A stretch of 15,259 nt of DNA from an uncultured Oxalobacteraceae bacterium. Lineage in GTDB: Bacteria; Pseudomonadota; Gammaproteobacteria; Burkholderiales; Burkholderiaceae. Shown piece after piece: positions 14,125-15,259 of this stretch (position 1 is its first letter; each line of letters begins with the position of its first letter). Made by a program: the position numbers and the translations under genes. The notes beneath the pieces are model-generated. The model did not search any database and had not been told where the DNA came from. It worked only from the letters and a program-made list of their open reading frames with translations. The stretch spans positions 1 through 15,259 of the forward strand of contig CAMLFK010000109.1 in NCBI GenBank assembly GCA_946479255.1. Reading direction: 5' to 3'.

Positions 14125-15259
14125 CTAATCGAGCGCCTTCTGCACGCTCGCCACACCCACCTCGGCGCTGCCCTCGGCCAGGCGCAGGCTCAAGGACTCG
14201 GCCACCCGGATCTGGTCGGGCGAGCGCAGCACATTGCCTTTGGCATCGCGCACGATGGCGTAGCCGCGCTCGAGCGTGCGTTGCGGATTGAGCAGCTCCA
14301 GCTGGGCCGCCAGGGCCGCCAGCGCATGACGTTCTCGACCCAAGTGCTTGGCCAGGCTGACCGCGCCGCGCCGCTGGAGCGCCGCGATCTCGTGGCGCAG
14401 TGCGCGCGTGTCGGGAAGGTGGCGCGACCAGCGCGATCGCAACTGGGCCAGCGCGAAGCCCTGGCGGTTGACCGGCGCACGCACCGCATGGGTCAGCGCG
14501 GTCGACATAGCCACCAGTTTGAGGCGCTGGTGGCCGATCTGCGCGGCCGGGCTTAGCAGGCGGCGCGCGTAGTTATCCAGGTTCAGGTTGGCCTCGGCCA
14601 CGGTGCGCCGCATGGCGCGCCGCAGGTCGGTGGCGTCGGCCTGCAAGGAGGCCATCCAGTCGGCGTGCGGCGTGGCCGCCAGTTCGGCCGCCGCGGTCGG
14701 GGTGGCGGCGCGCATGTCGGCGGCGAAGTCGGCGATGGTGAAGTCGGTCTCGTGGCCGACCCCGGAAATGACCGGCATGGCGCAGTTGGCGATCGCGTAA
14801 GCCACCACTTCTTCGTTAAAGCTCCACAGGTCTTCGATCGAACCGCCGCCGCGGCACACCAGCAGCACATCGACTTCGGCGCGGGCGGACGCAATGTCGA
14901 TGGCGTTGGCAATGCGCTCGCCCGCGCCCTGGCCCTGCACGGGAGCCGGGTAGAGCACGATGCGCACATGCGGCGCGCGCCGCCGCAGCGCGGTCAGGAT
15001 GTCGCGCAGCGCCGCCGCCTGCGGGCTGGTGACGATGCCGACGCTGCGCGTGAACAGGGGCAGGGCGCGCTTGCGGTCCTGGTCGAACAGGCCGGCGGCA
15101 TTGAGCTTCTCTTTAAGGCGCTGGAAGGCTTCGAACAGCGCGCCCACGCCGGCGCGGCGGATCGCCTCGACGTTGATCTGGTAGTCGCCGCGCGCGCCGT
15201 AGAGGGTGACCAGCGCGCGCACCTCGACCTTGTCGCCTTCGCGCGGGATGAAGCCGGCG
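14125..15259 (-). CDS. xseA: exodeoxyribonuclease VII large subunit, 5' end outside the window
   Basis: This is the catalytic large subunit of exonuclease VII, which with XseB degrades single-stranded DNA in mismatch repair and DNA damage tolerance. The frame is open to the right edge, giving about 377 residues; about 70-80 N-terminal residues, most of the OB-fold, are missing. Visible are the end of the OB domain ([20 protein letters not shown]...GDYQI), and the catalytic domain with [47 protein letters not shown] (the central GGGS/EDLW motif), [10 protein letters not shown] and [18 protein letters not shown] long coiled-coil region (about residues 160-320 of the fragment) is followed by the conserved LERGYAIV and a short C-terminal tail ending at TAG. 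The key HETDxT and RGGGSxEDL residues are intact. No downstream gene overlaps it. Confidence 0.96.
   Translation of the reverse strand, partial: AGFIPREGDKVEVRALVTLYGARGDYQINVEAIRRAGVGALFEAFQRLKEKLNAAGLFDQDRKRALPLFTRSVGIVTSPQAAALRDILTALRRRAPHVRIVLYPAPVQGQGAGERIANAIDIASARAEVDVLLVCRGGGSIEDLWSFNEEVVAYAIANCAMPVISGVGHETDFTIADFAADMRAATPTAAAELAATPHADWMASLQADATDLRRAMRRTVAEANLNLDNYARRLLSPAAQIGHQRLKLVAMSTALTHAVRAPVNRQGFALAQLRSRWSRHLPDTRALRHEIAALQRRGAVSLAKHLGRERHALAALAAQLELLNPQRTLERGYAIVRDAKGNVLRSPDQIRVAESLSLRLAEGSAEVGVASVQKALD

Overview
The window looks like a chromosomal segment of a high-GC betaproteobacterium, most likely Oxalobacteraceae (Massilia/Duganella/Telluria type). This is inferred from the GC-rich coding sequence, the xseA-sodB neighbourhood and the general look of the proteins; no rRNA or other phylogenetic marker is present to prove it.

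Layout. Positions 2-109 (+) hold the last 35 codons of a YnfA/UPF0060 membrane protein, convergent with an unrecognised single-pass membrane protein (138-752, -). Positions 753-1129 hold at most one tiny ORF. From 6863 down to 1130 on the minus strand lies an envelope-modification block in the order LtaS/OpgB-like sulfatase-fold transferase, OmpR-family response regulator, sensor histidine kinase (14-nt overlap with the regulator), and EptA-type phosphoethanolamine-lipid A transferase. Upstream of both the first gene and eptA sits the same array of three TTAA-type direct half-sites on an 11-bp period. This is PmrA-box architecture, and it suggests that the encoded regulator controls both ends of its own cluster. 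A 5'-truncated, frameshifted M28 peptidase remnant (7085-7473, +) lies just upstream.

From 9894 down to 7513 (-) is a tightly overlapping three-gene operon: an N-acyl amino acid synthase (FeeM/LuxI-like GNAT) fused to a C-terminal cyclic-nucleotide-binding domain; a heme-oxygenase-fold diiron oxidase/oxygenase (HDO type); and a small integral-membrane isoprenylcysteine-carboxyl-methyltransferase-family enzyme. The 8-nt and 4-nt overlaps argue that the three act together. The simplest reading is a cNMP-gated pathway that makes an acylated, oxidised and methylated small molecule. I consider this the best candidate in the window for an undescribed system.

Positions 10340-13392 form an accessory segment bounded by two imperfect direct repeats of about 152 bp, each containing an 11-bp-stem bidirectional terminator-like hairpin. 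The segment holds about 0.9 kb of AT-rich sequence without recognisable genes. It then holds two plus-strand genes: a secreted protein with a caspase-like (clan CD) His-Gly and Cys arrangement, and a lipoprotein with a propeptide-like segment. These two form a second candidate system, possibly a secreted protease-like enzyme and its surface partner. The right-hand repeat abuts the stop codon of sodB (iron superoxide dismutase, -). Upstream of sodB is xseA (exonuclease VII large subunit, -), cut by the window edge.
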